From assembly GCA_029060215.1 (NCBI GenBank), contig JAIDUK010000006.1, positions 19,522-83,521 of the forward strand: a stretch of DNA of 64,000 bases, read 5' to 3'. Shown in pieces: positions 52,302-59,584 of the stretch. This DNA comes from Alistipes sp. Lineage in GTDB: Bacteria > Bacteroidota > Bacteroidia > Bacteroidales > Rikenellaceae. The translations under genes were made by a program, and so were the position numbers. Below the pieces are notes generated by a model that worked only from the letters and a program-made list of their open reading frames with translations, was not told the DNA's origin and ran no database searches. How positions within the stretch are numbered: position 1 is the stretch's first letter; each line of letters begins with the position of its first letter.

Positions 52302-53183
52302 TTATTCCTGTTCGTACCCGAATCGGCGTAGTTGCCGCGGGTTGTTGCGCCAGTCGTCGTTCACTTTCACAAATAGTTGCAGGAATACTTTTTTCTCCAG
52401 AAATTGTTCCAAGTCTTCGCGGGCCGCTTGGCCTACTCGTTTCAGTTTCTCGCCTTTGTGGCCGATCAGGATTCCTTTTTGCGAGTCGCGCGATACATAG
52501 ATCGTCGCCGCTATGCGGTCGATGGCCGGTTCTTCCTTGTAGCTGTCGATTTCGATTTCGCAGCAGTAGGGTATTTCTTTGTCATAGTTGCGCAGGATCT
52601 TTTCGCGGATTATTTCCGACGCAAAGAAGCGCAGCGTCTTGTCCGTCAGCGTCTCTTTCGGGTAGAACGCCGGACCTTCCGGCAGTAGTTCCAGTATCGC
52701 TTTGAACAGCCCTTCGACATTGAATTTCTCTTTGGCCGACGCCGGTACTATCTGCGCTTCGGGCAGGGCCGCGTGCCATTTCTCCACCAGCTTCTCCAGC
52801 GCTTCGGGCGTCGTCAGGTCTATTTTGTTCACCACTACGATCGTCGGTATCCCGCTCCGGCTTATCTTCTCTACGATTTCTCCCGAGCGGTCGCTTTGTT
52901 CCACCGTGTCCGTCACATACAGAATCACATCCGCGTCGGTCAGGGCGCCCGTCACGAATTTCATCATCGATTCCTGTAGTTTGTAGCTCGGTTTCAGGAT
53001 TCCCGGCGTGTCCGAGTAGACTATCTGGAAGTCGTCGCCCGAGACTATGCCCATGATTCGGTGGCGCGTCGTCTGCGCTTTCGAGGTGATGATCGATAGT
53101 TTTTCTCCTACCAGCGCATTCATCAGCGTCGATTTCCCTACGTTCGGATTCCCTATGATGTTTACAAAGCCCGATTTGTGCAT
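52302..53183 (-). CDS. era: GTPase Era
   Basis: Ribosome-assembly GTPase that binds 16S rRNA, 293 aa. G1 is GNPNVGKST, G3 DTPG, G4 NKID; the C-terminal KH domain has ILIGHKGEKLKRVGQAAREDLE. The start is set at MHKSGFVNIIG (53183), since the longer frame begins at 53210 inside the TACCTTTG box (53208-53215). Full length for the family. Confidence 0.96.
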   Translation of the reverse strand: MHKSGFVNIIGNPNVGKSTLMNALVGEKLSIITSKAQTTRHRIMGIVSGDDFQIVYSDTPGILKPSYKLQESMMKFVTGALTDADVILYVTDTVEQSDRSGEIVEKISRSGIPTIVVVNKIDLTTPEALEKLVEKWHAALPEAQIVPASAKEKFNVEGLFKAILELLPEGPAFYPKETLTDKTLRFFASEIIREKILRNYDKEIPYCCEIEIDSYKEEPAIDRIAATIYVSRDSQKGILIGHKGEKLKRVGQAAREDLEQFLEKKVFLQLFVKVNDDWRNNPRQLRRFGYEQE

Positions 53184-53207
53184 CTTTCTTCTTTCGTTTT
53201 TATCTTC

Positions 53208-53215
53208 CAAAGGTA
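53208..53215 (-). promoter_or_regulatory. -7 box of the era promoter
   Basis: TACCTTTG on the minus strand, 24 nt before the era ATG. -33 not clear. Confidence 0.6.
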
Positions 53216-53249
53216 CGCATTTTTCCGTTCGTTTCGTGCCGGTTGGCGT

Positions 53250-53287
53250 AAAAAAAGCGGCTTTTCCTCAGAAGAAAGCCGCTTTTA
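53250..53287 (-). terminator. Terminator of ffh
   Basis: AAAAGCGGCTTT and AAAGCCGCTTTT pair across a ~10-nt loop; the minus-strand product ends in a T-run (plus A's at 53250-53256). Lies between ffh and era. Confidence 0.85.
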
Positions 53288-53310
53288 CCGTATGGATAGA
53301 GTGCTTCGGT

Positions 53311-54642
53311 TTACCGCCTCATCATCCCGCCCGGGAATTTGGGCATCCGCAGGTTGCCGCCCGCCACGGTCTTCATCATCTTGCGGGTTTGTTCGAATTG
53401 TTTCATCAGGCGGTTCACGTCGGCCATCGTCGTGCCGCTGCCTTTGGCTATGCGTTCGCGGCGGCGGGCATTGATGATCTCGGGTTGCGAGCGTTCGGCC
53501 GGGGTCATCGAGCCGATGATCGCTTCCGTTTGTTTGAATACGTCGTCCGGTATGTCTATGTCTTTCAGGGCTTTGCCCATACCCGGCAGCATCGAGGCTA
53601 TGTCTTTCAGGTTGCCCATCTTCTTCACTTGTTGGATCTGGGCTATGAAGTCGTTGAAGTCGAATTGGTTTTTCACCAGTTTCTTCTTCAGTCTCCGGGC
53701 TTCTTCTTCGTCGAATTGTTCCTGCGCGCGTTCCACCAGCGACACTACGTCGCCCATGCCCAAGATCCGGTCGGCCATGCGTTCCGGATGGAATACTTGC
53801 AGGGCGTCCATCTTCTCGCCGCTCGATATGAATTTCAGCGGTTTGTCCACCACCGAGCGGATCGATATGGCCGCACCGCCGCGCGTGTCGCCGTCGAGTT
53901 TGGTCAGTACTACGCCGTCGAAGTCCAGCCGGTCGTTGAATTCCTTGGCCGTGTTCACCGCGTCTTGTCCCGTCATCGCGTCCACTACGAATAGCGTCTC
54001 CGAGGGGTTCACCGCCGCTTTGATGGCCGTTATCTCCTGCATCATCGCCTCGTCCACGGCCAAGCGGCCCGCCGTGTCGACGATTACCGCGTTGTAACCC
54101 TTCTGCCGTGCGTGTTTGATGGCGTTCTGCGCTATTTCCACCGGGTTTTTGTTCCCTTCTTCGGTGTAGACTTCCACCCCGATTTGGCTGCCCAGTACTT
54201 TCAGTTGGTCGATGGCCGCCGGACGGTATACGTCGCCCGCAACCAGCAGTACCTGACGGTTTTTCTTGTTCTTGAGCAGTTGCGCCAACTTGCCCGAGAA
54301 GGTCGTCTTGCCCGAGCCTTGCAGACCCGCTATCAGGATCACCGCAGGCGTGCCTTCCAGTTTCACGTCGGCCGCCGTGCCGCCCATGAGTTCGGCCAGT
54401 TCGTCGCGGACGATCTTGGTCATCATCTGGCCCGGCTTCACCGCCGTCAGTACGTTCTGTCCCAGCGCTTTTTGCTTCACCGTGTCGGTGAAGGTCTTCG
54501 CTACCTTGTAGTTCACGTCGGCGTCGATCAGCGCACGGCGGATTTCCTTGAGCGTCTCCGCTACGTTGATTTCCGTGATGCGGCCTTCGCCCTTGAGTAT
54601 CTTGAACGACCGTTCGAGTTTGTCTGTCAGGTTTTCAAACAT
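53311..54642 (-). CDS. ffh: Signal recognition particle protein Ffh
   Basis: SRP54 GTPase, 443 aa, which binds the SRP RNA and signal sequences at the ribosome. N domain at 1-85, G domain with GLQGSGKTTFSGKLA, DTAGRLAVDE, TKLDGDTRGG, and the Met-rich M domain (QQVKKMGNLKDIASMLPGMGKAL ... QPEIINARRRERIAKGSGTTMADVNRLMKQFEQTRKMMK) that holds the RNA-binding helix-turn-helix. The C-terminus ends in GGMMRR. Its RNA partner is encoded at 25123-25219. Confidence 0.97.
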   Translation of the reverse strand: MFENLTDKLERSFKILKGEGRITEINVAETLKEIRRALIDADVNYKVAKTFTDTVKQKALGQNVLTAVKPGQMMTKIVRDELAELMGGTAADVKLEGTPAVILIAGLQGSGKTTFSGKLAQLLKNKKNRQVLLVAGDVYRPAAIDQLKVLGSQIGVEVYTEEGNKNPVEIAQNAIKHARQKGYNAVIVDTAGRLAVDEAMMQEITAIKAAVNPSETLFVVDAMTGQDAVNTAKEFNDRLDFDGVVLTKLDGDTRGGAAISIRSVVDKPLKFISSGEKMDALQVFHPERMADRILGMGDVVSLVERAQEQFDEEEARRLKKKLVKNQFDFNDFIAQIQQVKKMGNLKDIASMLPGMGKALKDIDIPDDVFKQTEAIIGSMTPAERSQPEIINARRRERIAKGSGTTMADVNRLMKQFEQTRKMMKTVAGGNLRMPKFPGGMMRR

Positions 54643-54765
54643 CTTTTTTCCGTGATTTGGATTACAAAGGTAAGCAGAAAATCGTATCCCTGCAAGCCCG
54701 CCGCTTGTTCGTGCGCTTCGCCTTCGCGGAGTCCGGTCTCTTGCCCGCTCCTGCCAATCCGCCGT

Positions 54766-55338
54766 TTACAGCAGCCCCGCTTCGTAGTAGGCCACGATTT
54801 GTTCGATGATTCGGTCTTCGCCTTCGCGGTCGTATTCCGATTTGAGGTCTTGTCCGAAGATTTTCGACACGCCTTGCCAGAATCCCGCTACGAATCCCCC
54901 TCGGAATTCGCGCAGCACTTCGTAGGCCGTGTATTCCGTTTCGCGGTCGATAAGTTTGAGCAGTACTTTCCCTTGCGTGCGGGTCATGCGTTTCAGCACC
55001 GGCGTGTATTCTTCCTTGATTTCGTGGTAGACTTGTTTGGTGTAGGCTTTCTGCGCTTTTTTCGTCGGCAGGTTCAGTAGTTCGGCTTCCATTTCGGCCA
55101 GTTTGGCCCGGGCGATCTTCGCTGTCGGGTAGACTTTCTTCACCGCGTCGACCAGCCGGCGGTAGCGGCGCAGGTCGGCCGGACGTCGGAATACCGGCAC
55201 CGGGGCTGCATGGATCAGCGGCACCGAGTCGCCCCGTTCCACCGTCCATTCCTGATACAGATAGCCGCGGCCCCCTTGCGCCCGCAGGTCCGGCAGCGCA
55301 GCGCTGAATACGCATAAAAGCAGCAGCAGCTTTTTCAT
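54766..55338 (-). CDS. DUF4294 protein, secreted
   Basis: 190 aa with a signal peptide (MKKLLLLLCVFSAALPDLRAQ). The helical region RRPADLRRYRRLVDAVKKVYPTAKIARAKLAEMEAELLNLPTKKAQKAYTKQVYHEIKEEYTPVLKRMTRTQGKVLLKLIDRETEYTAYEVLREFRGGFVAGFWQG is the DUF4294 signature of Bacteroidota. Envelope protein of unknown function, upstream of ffh by 123 nt. Confidence 0.85.
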   Translation of the reverse strand: MKKLLLLLCVFSAALPDLRAQGGRGYLYQEWTVERGDSVPLIHAAPVPVFRRPADLRRYRRLVDAVKKVYPTAKIARAKLAEMEAELLNLPTKKAQKAYTKQVYHEIKEEYTPVLKRMTRTQGKVLLKLIDRETEYTAYEVLREFRGGFVAGFWQGVSKIFGQDLKSEYDREGEDRIIEQIVAYYEAGLL

Positions 55339-55354
55339 GGTCCGTAAATTTGGT

Positions 55355-55362
55355 TATCTTTG
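55355..55362 (+). promoter_or_regulatory. -7 box of the FlK-like thioesterase gene
   Basis: TATCTTTG, on the plus strand, 80 nt before the ATG at 55443. Confidence 0.55.
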
Positions 55363-55442
55363 CCGGGCCGACCGTTCCGCCGCAGGATGCGGAGTTCGGC
55401 CCATGCAAAAATAGTCATTCAATCCCATATACGGAAAACATC

Positions 55443-55817
55443 ATGTTGGAAAAAGGACTTACGGCTGTCAGCCGCACCACCGTTTCGCAGGCCAATACCG
55501 CCGCCGCCATGGGTTCGGGCGACATGGCGGTTTTCGCTACTCCGGCCATGGTCGCTTTGATGGAGAACGCCGCTATGCTCGCCGTCGCCGGGGAGTTGCC
55601 CGAGGGGGCTGCCACCGTCGGCGGCGAGATTGCCGTCACCCATCTCAAGCCTTCGGGTCTCGGTGCCGAGATCATCGCTTCGGCCGTGGTCACGGAGGTC
55701 GACGGGCGTAAAATCACCTTCACCGTCGGCGCTCGCGATGCCGAGGGGCTCATCGGCGAGGGCACCCACGTGCGTTTCGTCGTCGACCGCGCCCGGTTCC
55801 TCGCCAAGTTGAAATAG
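55443..55817 (+). CDS. Hot-dog thioesterase, FlK-like
   Basis: 124 aa. The fold and residues match fluoroacetyl-CoA thioesterase (FlK)-like proteins: Thr in FATPAMVALMENAAM, Glu in LMEN and His in AVTHLKPSGLGAEI form the known Thr-Glu-His set. In non-fluoro organisms this family hydrolyses unknown acyl-CoAs. Convergent with nhaD, 9 nt apart, no terminator visible. Confidence 0.85.
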   Translation: MLEKGLTAVSRTTVSQANTAAAMGSGDMAVFATPAMVALMENAAMLAVAGELPEGAATVGGEIAVTHLKPSGLGAEIIASAVVTEVDGRKITFTVGARDAEGLIGEGTHVRFVVDRARFLAKLK

Positions 55818-55826
55818 GCAGGGCCG

Positions 55827-57167
55827 TTACCAGCCTATCAGGTGTTGGAGCCAGACGGCTAGCATGCCCGCCAGATAGCCCGCCAGTGCCAGCGGCGTGA
55901 TTTTGCGCAGGTACCACCCGAAGTCGATTTTTTCGAGGCCCATGGCCACTACGCCCGCCGCCGAGCCGATGATCAGCAGGCTGCCGCCCACTCCCGCACA
56001 ATAGGAGAGCAGGTGCCAGAAAAGGCCGTCGGCCACAAAGGCTTGCATGAAGGCCGGGTCGGCGCTCGCCGCTGCGGTCGCGGCATCCGTCACCGGGTAC
56101 ATCCCCATGCACGCCGCCACCAGCGGTACGTTGTCCACCACCGACGACAGGATGCCGATCAGTCCCGCTATGGCATAGGGTTCGTGCAGGTGCCGGTCGA
56201 ACCAGCCGGCCATGTCGGTCAGGATGCCCGCGCTTTGCAGCGCCCCGACCGCCAGCAGGATTCCCAGAAAGAACAGAATCGTCGGCATGTCGATGTGTTT
56301 CACCACCTTCGACACCCGGTTCTGGATCGATTCTTCCATGTCGCGTTTGCGGTCGTAGAGGATCTCCGTCAGCAGCCAGTTCGCGCCCAGCGCTATGATC
56401 ATCCCCATGTAGGGCGGCAGCCCCGTCAGTTCCTTAAATAGCGGTACGAACAGCAGGCCGCCCACTCCCGTTGCCAGTATCGTGCGGCTCATGCGGGTGT
56501 CCACTCCCTGCGGCAGGGGCGCCGCCGTAGATGCTCCGTCCGGTTTTTCCGCGGTCGTTTCGTTCCGGTTTATGTAGCGGGCTGCAAGGGCCGTCGGGAC
56601 CGCTACCGACACCAGCGCCGGCAGCAGCAGGCCGTACATCAGCGGTCCGGCCGTAACATTGCCGCGCATCCATAGCATGATGGTCGTCACGTCGCCTATG
56701 GGCGACCATGCGCCGCCGCTGTTGGCCGCCACTACGATCAGCCCCGCGAATATCCACCTCTCCCGGCGGTCGCCGACAATCCGGCGCAGCAGCATGATCA
56801 TGATGATCGCCGTGGTCATGTTGTCCAGCACCGCCGACATGAAGAAGGTGATAAGCGTCAGCAGCCATAGCAGTTTGCGTTTGTCGCGGGTCCGTATGCG
56901 CGACGTGATGACGTTGAATCCGCCGTGGGTGTCTATCAGGTCCACGATCGTCATCGCGCCGATCAGGTATACCAGTATTTCGCATGTGCTGCTCAGTTGT
57001 CCGGACAGTTGCGTGCCCGTCTGCGGGTCGTGGCCCGCCAGACCGAATATCGCCCACAGCGCGCCGCACATCAGCAGCGCCACGGCCGATTTGTTGATTC
57101 CGATTTTGTGTTCCAGCGCTATGAGCAGATAGCCCGCGCAGAATACGATGATCAGGGTTGTTATCAT
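55827..57167 (-). CDS. nhaD: Na+/H+ antiporter NhaD
   Basis: 446 aa, 11-13 transmembrane helices of the ion transporter (IT) superfamily. LIALEHKIGINKSAVALLMCGALWA at the N-terminus, VLDNMTTAIIMIMLLRRI, GGAWSPIGDVTTIMLWMRG and ILSSVVDNVPLVAACMGM are the NhaD motifs, including the Asp/Asn in the re-entrant segments. It exports sodium at alkaline pH in known members. Single transcription unit on the minus strand. Confidence 0.93.
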   Translation of the reverse strand: MITTLIIVFCAGYLLIALEHKIGINKSAVALLMCGALWAIFGLAGHDPQTGTQLSGQLSSTCEILVYLIGAMTIVDLIDTHGGFNVITSRIRTRDKRKLLWLLTLITFFMSAVLDNMTTAIIMIMLLRRIVGDRRERWIFAGLIVVAANSGGAWSPIGDVTTIMLWMRGNVTAGPLMYGLLLPALVSVAVPTALAARYINRNETTAEKPDGASTAAPLPQGVDTRMSRTILATGVGGLLFVPLFKELTGLPPYMGMIIALGANWLLTEILYDRKRDMEESIQNRVSKVVKHIDMPTILFFLGILLAVGALQSAGILTDMAGWFDRHLHEPYAIAGLIGILSSVVDNVPLVAACMGMYPVTDAATAAASADPAFMQAFVADGLFWHLLSYCAGVGGSLLIIGSAAGVVAMGLEKIDFGWYLRKITPLALAGYLAGMLAVWLQHLIGW

Positions 57168-57207
57168 GATTCAGGATTTCAGGTGGTGCGTGTTTTCGGG
57201 TGCGTCG

Positions 57208-57238
57208 CTTGGATATTGCGTTTTTTTGTTTATCTTTG
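57208..57238 (+). promoter_or_regulatory. Promoter of tRNA-Gln
   Basis: CTTG (57208-57211), 19-nt spacer, TATCTTTG (57231-57238), 20 nt before the tRNA. Confidence 0.65.
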
Positions 57239-57258
57239 CAGCGCTTACGAGCAGCGAT

Positions 57259-57329
57259 TGAGCTGTGGTGTAATGGTAACACAGCAGATTTTGGTTCTGT
57301 CGTTCTAGGTTCGAGTCCTAGCAGCTCAA
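57259..57329 (+). tRNA. tRNA-Gln (anticodon TTG)
   Basis: 71-nt cloverleaf without encoded CCA. Acceptor TGAGCTG (57259-57265) pairs with CAGCTCA (57322-57328). The anticodon stem GCAGA/TCTGT holds the loop TTTTGGT with anticodon TTG; the T-arm is CTAGG-TTCGAGT-CCTAG. Decodes CAA (and CAG by wobble). Confidence 0.97.
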
Positions 57330-57340
57330 CTTCTTCAGCA

Positions 57341-57374
57341 GAAGCGGAGACCCGAAAAGGGTCTCCGCTTCTTT
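57341..57374 (+). terminator. Terminator after tRNA-Gln
   Basis: GAAGCGGAGACCC (57341-57353), loop GAAAA, GGGTCTCCGCTTC (57359-57371), then TTT. Perfect 13-bp stem. Confidence 0.9.
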
Positions 57375-57391
57375 CGTCGAGGCGTGCGGCA

Positions 57392-57658
57392 TCAGTAGCT
57401 CTTCTTGCCTTGAAGACGGTCGGTCGCCTTGTCGGCTGCCTGTCCGATCTTGTCGGCTGCTTTTTCTGCGCCTTGTTTGATGCTGTCGCCTGCTTTGCGG
57501 GCGGTGTCGCCCACACGGTGGGCTGCGTTTTCCACACCGTTCTTCACCGTGTCGACGGTCTTTTCCGTCTTGTTCTTGCAGTCGGTCGATCGGTCGATCT
57601 TGTCGCCGAATTGTTGTTCCGTCTGCCGGTTTTCCCAGTTGTTTTTCGTGTCGTTCAT
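57392..57658 (-). CDS. Small amphipathic helical protein (YtxH/CsbD-like)
   Basis: 88 aa from ATG 57658 (MNDTKNNWENRQTEQQFGDK). Charged and Ala/Lys/Asp-rich, with repeated 11-residue-like helical periods (KTVDTVKNGVENAAHRVGDTARKAGDSIKQGAEKAADKIGQAADKATDRLQGK), as in LEA-like, YtxH and CsbD stress proteins. Follows the GlsB-type gene by 13 nt. An earlier ATG at 57685 would overlap that gene. Probably a stress-induced protein; no enzyme function. Confidence 0.7.
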   Translation of the reverse strand: MNDTKNNWENRQTEQQFGDKIDRSTDCKNKTEKTVDTVKNGVENAAHRVGDTARKAGDSIKQGAEKAADKIGQAADKATDRLQGKKSY

Positions 57659-57671
57659 TTCGTTCGTTTTT

Positions 57672-57929
57672 TTACCGTTCAACATGTTTGCGTCGGGTGA
57701 TCATCGAGACGATCCACAGCAGGACGACGGCTCCGGCTATCGAGGTCAGGAAGCTGCCGAAAGTGCCTGCGGGCACCCAGCCGAACCACGAGAAGATCCA
57801 GCCGCCGAGTACGCCGCCTATCAGGCCCACGATCAGATTGATGACAAGTCCCGAGCCGTTGCCCTTGACGATCAGGTTGGCGATCCATCCGGCCGCCAGA
57901 CCGATTAAAAGATACCACAAAAAATACAT
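57672..57929 (-). CDS. GlsB/YeaQ/YmgE family stress membrane protein
   Basis: 85 aa with three hydrophobic segments and the family motif GLAAGWIANLIVKGNGSGLVINLIVGLIGGVLGGWIF. Members are small inner-membrane proteins induced by stress, also called transglycosylase-associated proteins although no enzyme activity is shown. A 9-bp hairpin lies 4 nt before the ATG. Likely in one operon with the amphipathic protein downstream. Confidence 0.9.
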   Translation of the reverse strand: MYFLWYLLIGLAAGWIANLIVKGNGSGLVINLIVGLIGGVLGGWIFSWFGWVPAGTFGSFLTSIAGAVVLLWIVSMITRRKHVER

Positions 57930-57931
57930 AA

Positions 57932-57959
57932 TCTTCCGTTTTTTTGACTTAACGGAAGA
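57932..57959 (-). promoter_or_regulatory. Hairpin in the leader of the GlsB-type gene
   Basis: TCTTCCGTT and AACGGAAGA (57932-57940, 57951-57959) pair around a 10-nt loop and end 3 nt before the ATG at 57929. It may act on translation initiation, or be a stress-regulator binding palindrome. Confidence 0.5.
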
Positions 57960-58011
57960 CTACGTAGCAAAATTCGTTCCCGAATCTTCTTTGCGGTTAT
58001 TATAGGTTATG

Positions 58012-58257
58012 GATTCTTCGCTTCGCTCAGAATGACAACGAGGGAATAGAATGATCGCCGAATGCCATGTTGAGTGTTATGTCATGTTGAGCGTCAGCGA
58101 AACATCTGTATGGTCTGTTCGGTCATGGATTCTTCGCTTCGCTCAGAATGACAACGAGGGGGTAGAGTGACTGCCGAATGTCATGTTGGGCGTTCATGTC
58201 ATGTTGAGCGTCAGCGAAACATCTGTATTAGGTTCTTCGCTTCGTTCTGCATGACAA
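58012..58257. repeat. Cluster of dispersed hairpin repeats, with a ~117-bp tandem duplication
   Basis: TTCT-class elements on the minus strand start at 58012 and 58128, GTT-class elements on the plus strand at 58082-58107 and 58199-58224, and a decayed copy at 58231-58257. Spacing of 116 and 117 nt between equivalents shows that the whole unit has been duplicated. The 438-nt stretch 57930-58367 has no gene apart from these. Confidence 0.85.
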
Positions 58258-58367
58258 CAGCGCTGAATAATTATTCTCTATTCATTATAGATGGCTTCCG
58301 GCCCTTGCTAAATCGTTTTAGCTGCCCGGTTCCTTTCTCTTTCAGCCTTTCGCTTTGAGAAAGGTTC

Positions 58368-58622
58368 TTACTCGCTTTGCGCTTCTTCCAGCGCGCGGGC
58401 CAGTTGGTCGGGGCACGAGGTTCCGCGGCCGCGGCAGTCTATGCCTTTCAGCCGGGCAATGGCTTCTTCGGCGCGCAGGCCGCGTACCAGCGCGGCTATG
58501 CCTTGCGTGTTGCCGTGGCAGCCGCCCGTAAAGGCTGCGTGGCGGATGATGCCGTCTTCGAGTTCGATCTCCACTTGGGTCGAGCAGGTGCCTGCGCACG
58601 CGTAGGTTATCTTCTTTCGCAT
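58368..58622 (-). CDS. TSCPD-domain protein (TIGR03905 type)
   Basis: 84 aa: CAGTCSTQVEIELEDGIIRHAAFTGGCHGNTQGIAALVRGLRAEEAIARLKGIDCRGRGTSCPDQLARALEEA, with the TSCPD motif and four conserved cysteines that suggest metal binding. A stand-alone version of the domain found at the C-terminus of some ribonucleotide reductases. Preceded by a terminator for yajC, so probably its own transcript. Confidence 0.88.
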   Translation of the reverse strand: MRKKITYACAGTCSTQVEIELEDGIIRHAAFTGGCHGNTQGIAALVRGLRAEEAIARLKGIDCRGRGTSCPDQLARALEEAQSE

Positions 58623-58654
58623 GGTCGTTTCGTTTTTGTCTCGGCGAATTTAAT

Positions 58655-58689
58655 GAAAAAAGCTCTCCCATGCAATAGGAGAGCTTTTT
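58655..58689. terminator. Terminator after yajC
   Basis: AAAAAAGCTCTCC and GGAGAGCTTTTT pair (58656-58668, 58678-58689) around a 9-nt loop, with A/T ends for both directions. Lies between yajC and the TSCPD gene. Confidence 0.9.
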
Positions 58690-58709
58690 CGGTCGGAGTG
58701 GGTCCGTGT

Positions 58710-59027
58710 TTACTTCTGTTGGTTGCCGTTGTCGGCCACTACCATGTTCTTGTCTATGCGCAGCGTCACATCGCTGTCCACTTCGATCAGCAGCGAAGTC
58801 TCCTTCACTTCCTTGACCGTGCCGTAGATTCCGCCCGCGGTGATCACTTTGTCGCCTTTTTTCAGTCCGTCGCGGAAGGCTTGCATTTGTTTGCGGCGTT
58901 TGGCTTCCGGGCGCCACATGAAGAGCCACAGGACCAGTACCATCAGACCGATCATGATCAGGAAGCTATACTGTTGCAGGAATCCGGGTTGCGGTTCGGC
59001 GGGCATCGCCTGAAGGAAATTCATCAT
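58710..59027 (-). CDS. yajC: Preprotein translocase subunit YajC
   Basis: 105 aa from ATG 59027 (MMNFLQAMPAEPQPG). One transmembrane helix (YSFLIMIGLMVLVLWLFMWRPEAKRRKQMQAF) and the cytoplasmic YajC domain (GLKKGDKVITAGGIYGTVKEVKETSLLIEVDSDVTLRIDKNMV), full length. It is an accessory to SecDF. Not next to secDF here. The longer frame to 59066 would cover the TATATTTG box at 59064-59071. Confidence 0.94.
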   Translation of the reverse strand: MMNFLQAMPAEPQPGFLQQYSFLIMIGLMVLVLWLFMWRPEAKRRKQMQAFRDGLKKGDKVITAGGIYGTVKEVKETSLLIEVDSDVTLRIDKNMVVADNGNQQK

Positions 59028-59063
59028 ACTCTTTCGTGTTTTGTTGTTTCGGGGTTTGTTGGG

Positions 59064-59071
59064 CAAATATA
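59064..59071 (-). promoter_or_regulatory. -7 box of the yajC promoter
   Basis: TATATTTG on the minus strand, 36 nt before the ATG. A TTCG lies about 19 nt upstream of it. Confidence 0.55.
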
Positions 59072-59205
59072 GTTATTTTTCCGGATTCCGCGAAATTCAT
59101 TTCCGGGTTCCGGCGGTTCGCGCCATCATTCCACCCGTTCGGAATCTCCGTCGGCCTTCTTCCGGGCGGTTTCCGGGGCGGTCCGTTCGGGTTTTGTCGC
59201 AAAAG

Positions 59206-59237
59206 TTTGCTTTTTTGTCCGGAAAGACTTATCTTTG
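59206..59237 (+). promoter_or_regulatory. Distal promoter upstream of the wecA-like gene
   Basis: TTTG (59206-59209), 20-nt spacer, TATCTTTG (59230-59237). The leader to wecA would be about 340 nt. Just inside it lies a 15-codon reading frame, ATG 59255 to TGA 59302 (MRLDFRRAVVPDAER). Confidence 0.6.
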
Positions 59238-59409
59238 GTTGCGTCGCGGCTTTCATGCGTCTCGATTTCCGCAGAGCGGTTGTTCCGGACGCAGAACGTT
59301 GATTTTCCGGGCGTTGTTTGTTGTCAATGCCGGATGCTTTCAATCGTTTGATTGCCAGTGTGTTATCGCTTGCTGTTGCGCAGGGCTGCCGTCGTGCCCG
59401 GCGGATTTA

Positions 59410-59441
59410 TTTGGTAACTTGTCCCAAATGCGCTACTTTTG
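59410..59441 (+). promoter_or_regulatory. Proximal promoter of the wecA-like gene
   Basis: TTTG (59410-59413), 20-nt spacer, TACTTTTG (59434-59441). Leader about 135 nt. The two promoters fill the otherwise gene-free stretch 59028-59584. Confidence 0.65.
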
Positions 59442-59584
59442 TTGGCTAATTGCCCGTTTCGCCCTTGCCGTTGCCGCCGGGTGCCCGGGGTTCCTCTTTT
59501 CGGGAGCCGTTCGGTTGGCGGAATAGTTGCAGGGCATAACAGTGTGTATAATTTGCCGAAGTCGAACCCTATACCGTATCGCGG

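Noticed and set aside
57930..58367. Insertion sequence or integrase remnant
   Set aside because: Only small non-coding repeats are seen; no transposase frame, target-site duplication or terminal inverted repeats enclosing a gene.
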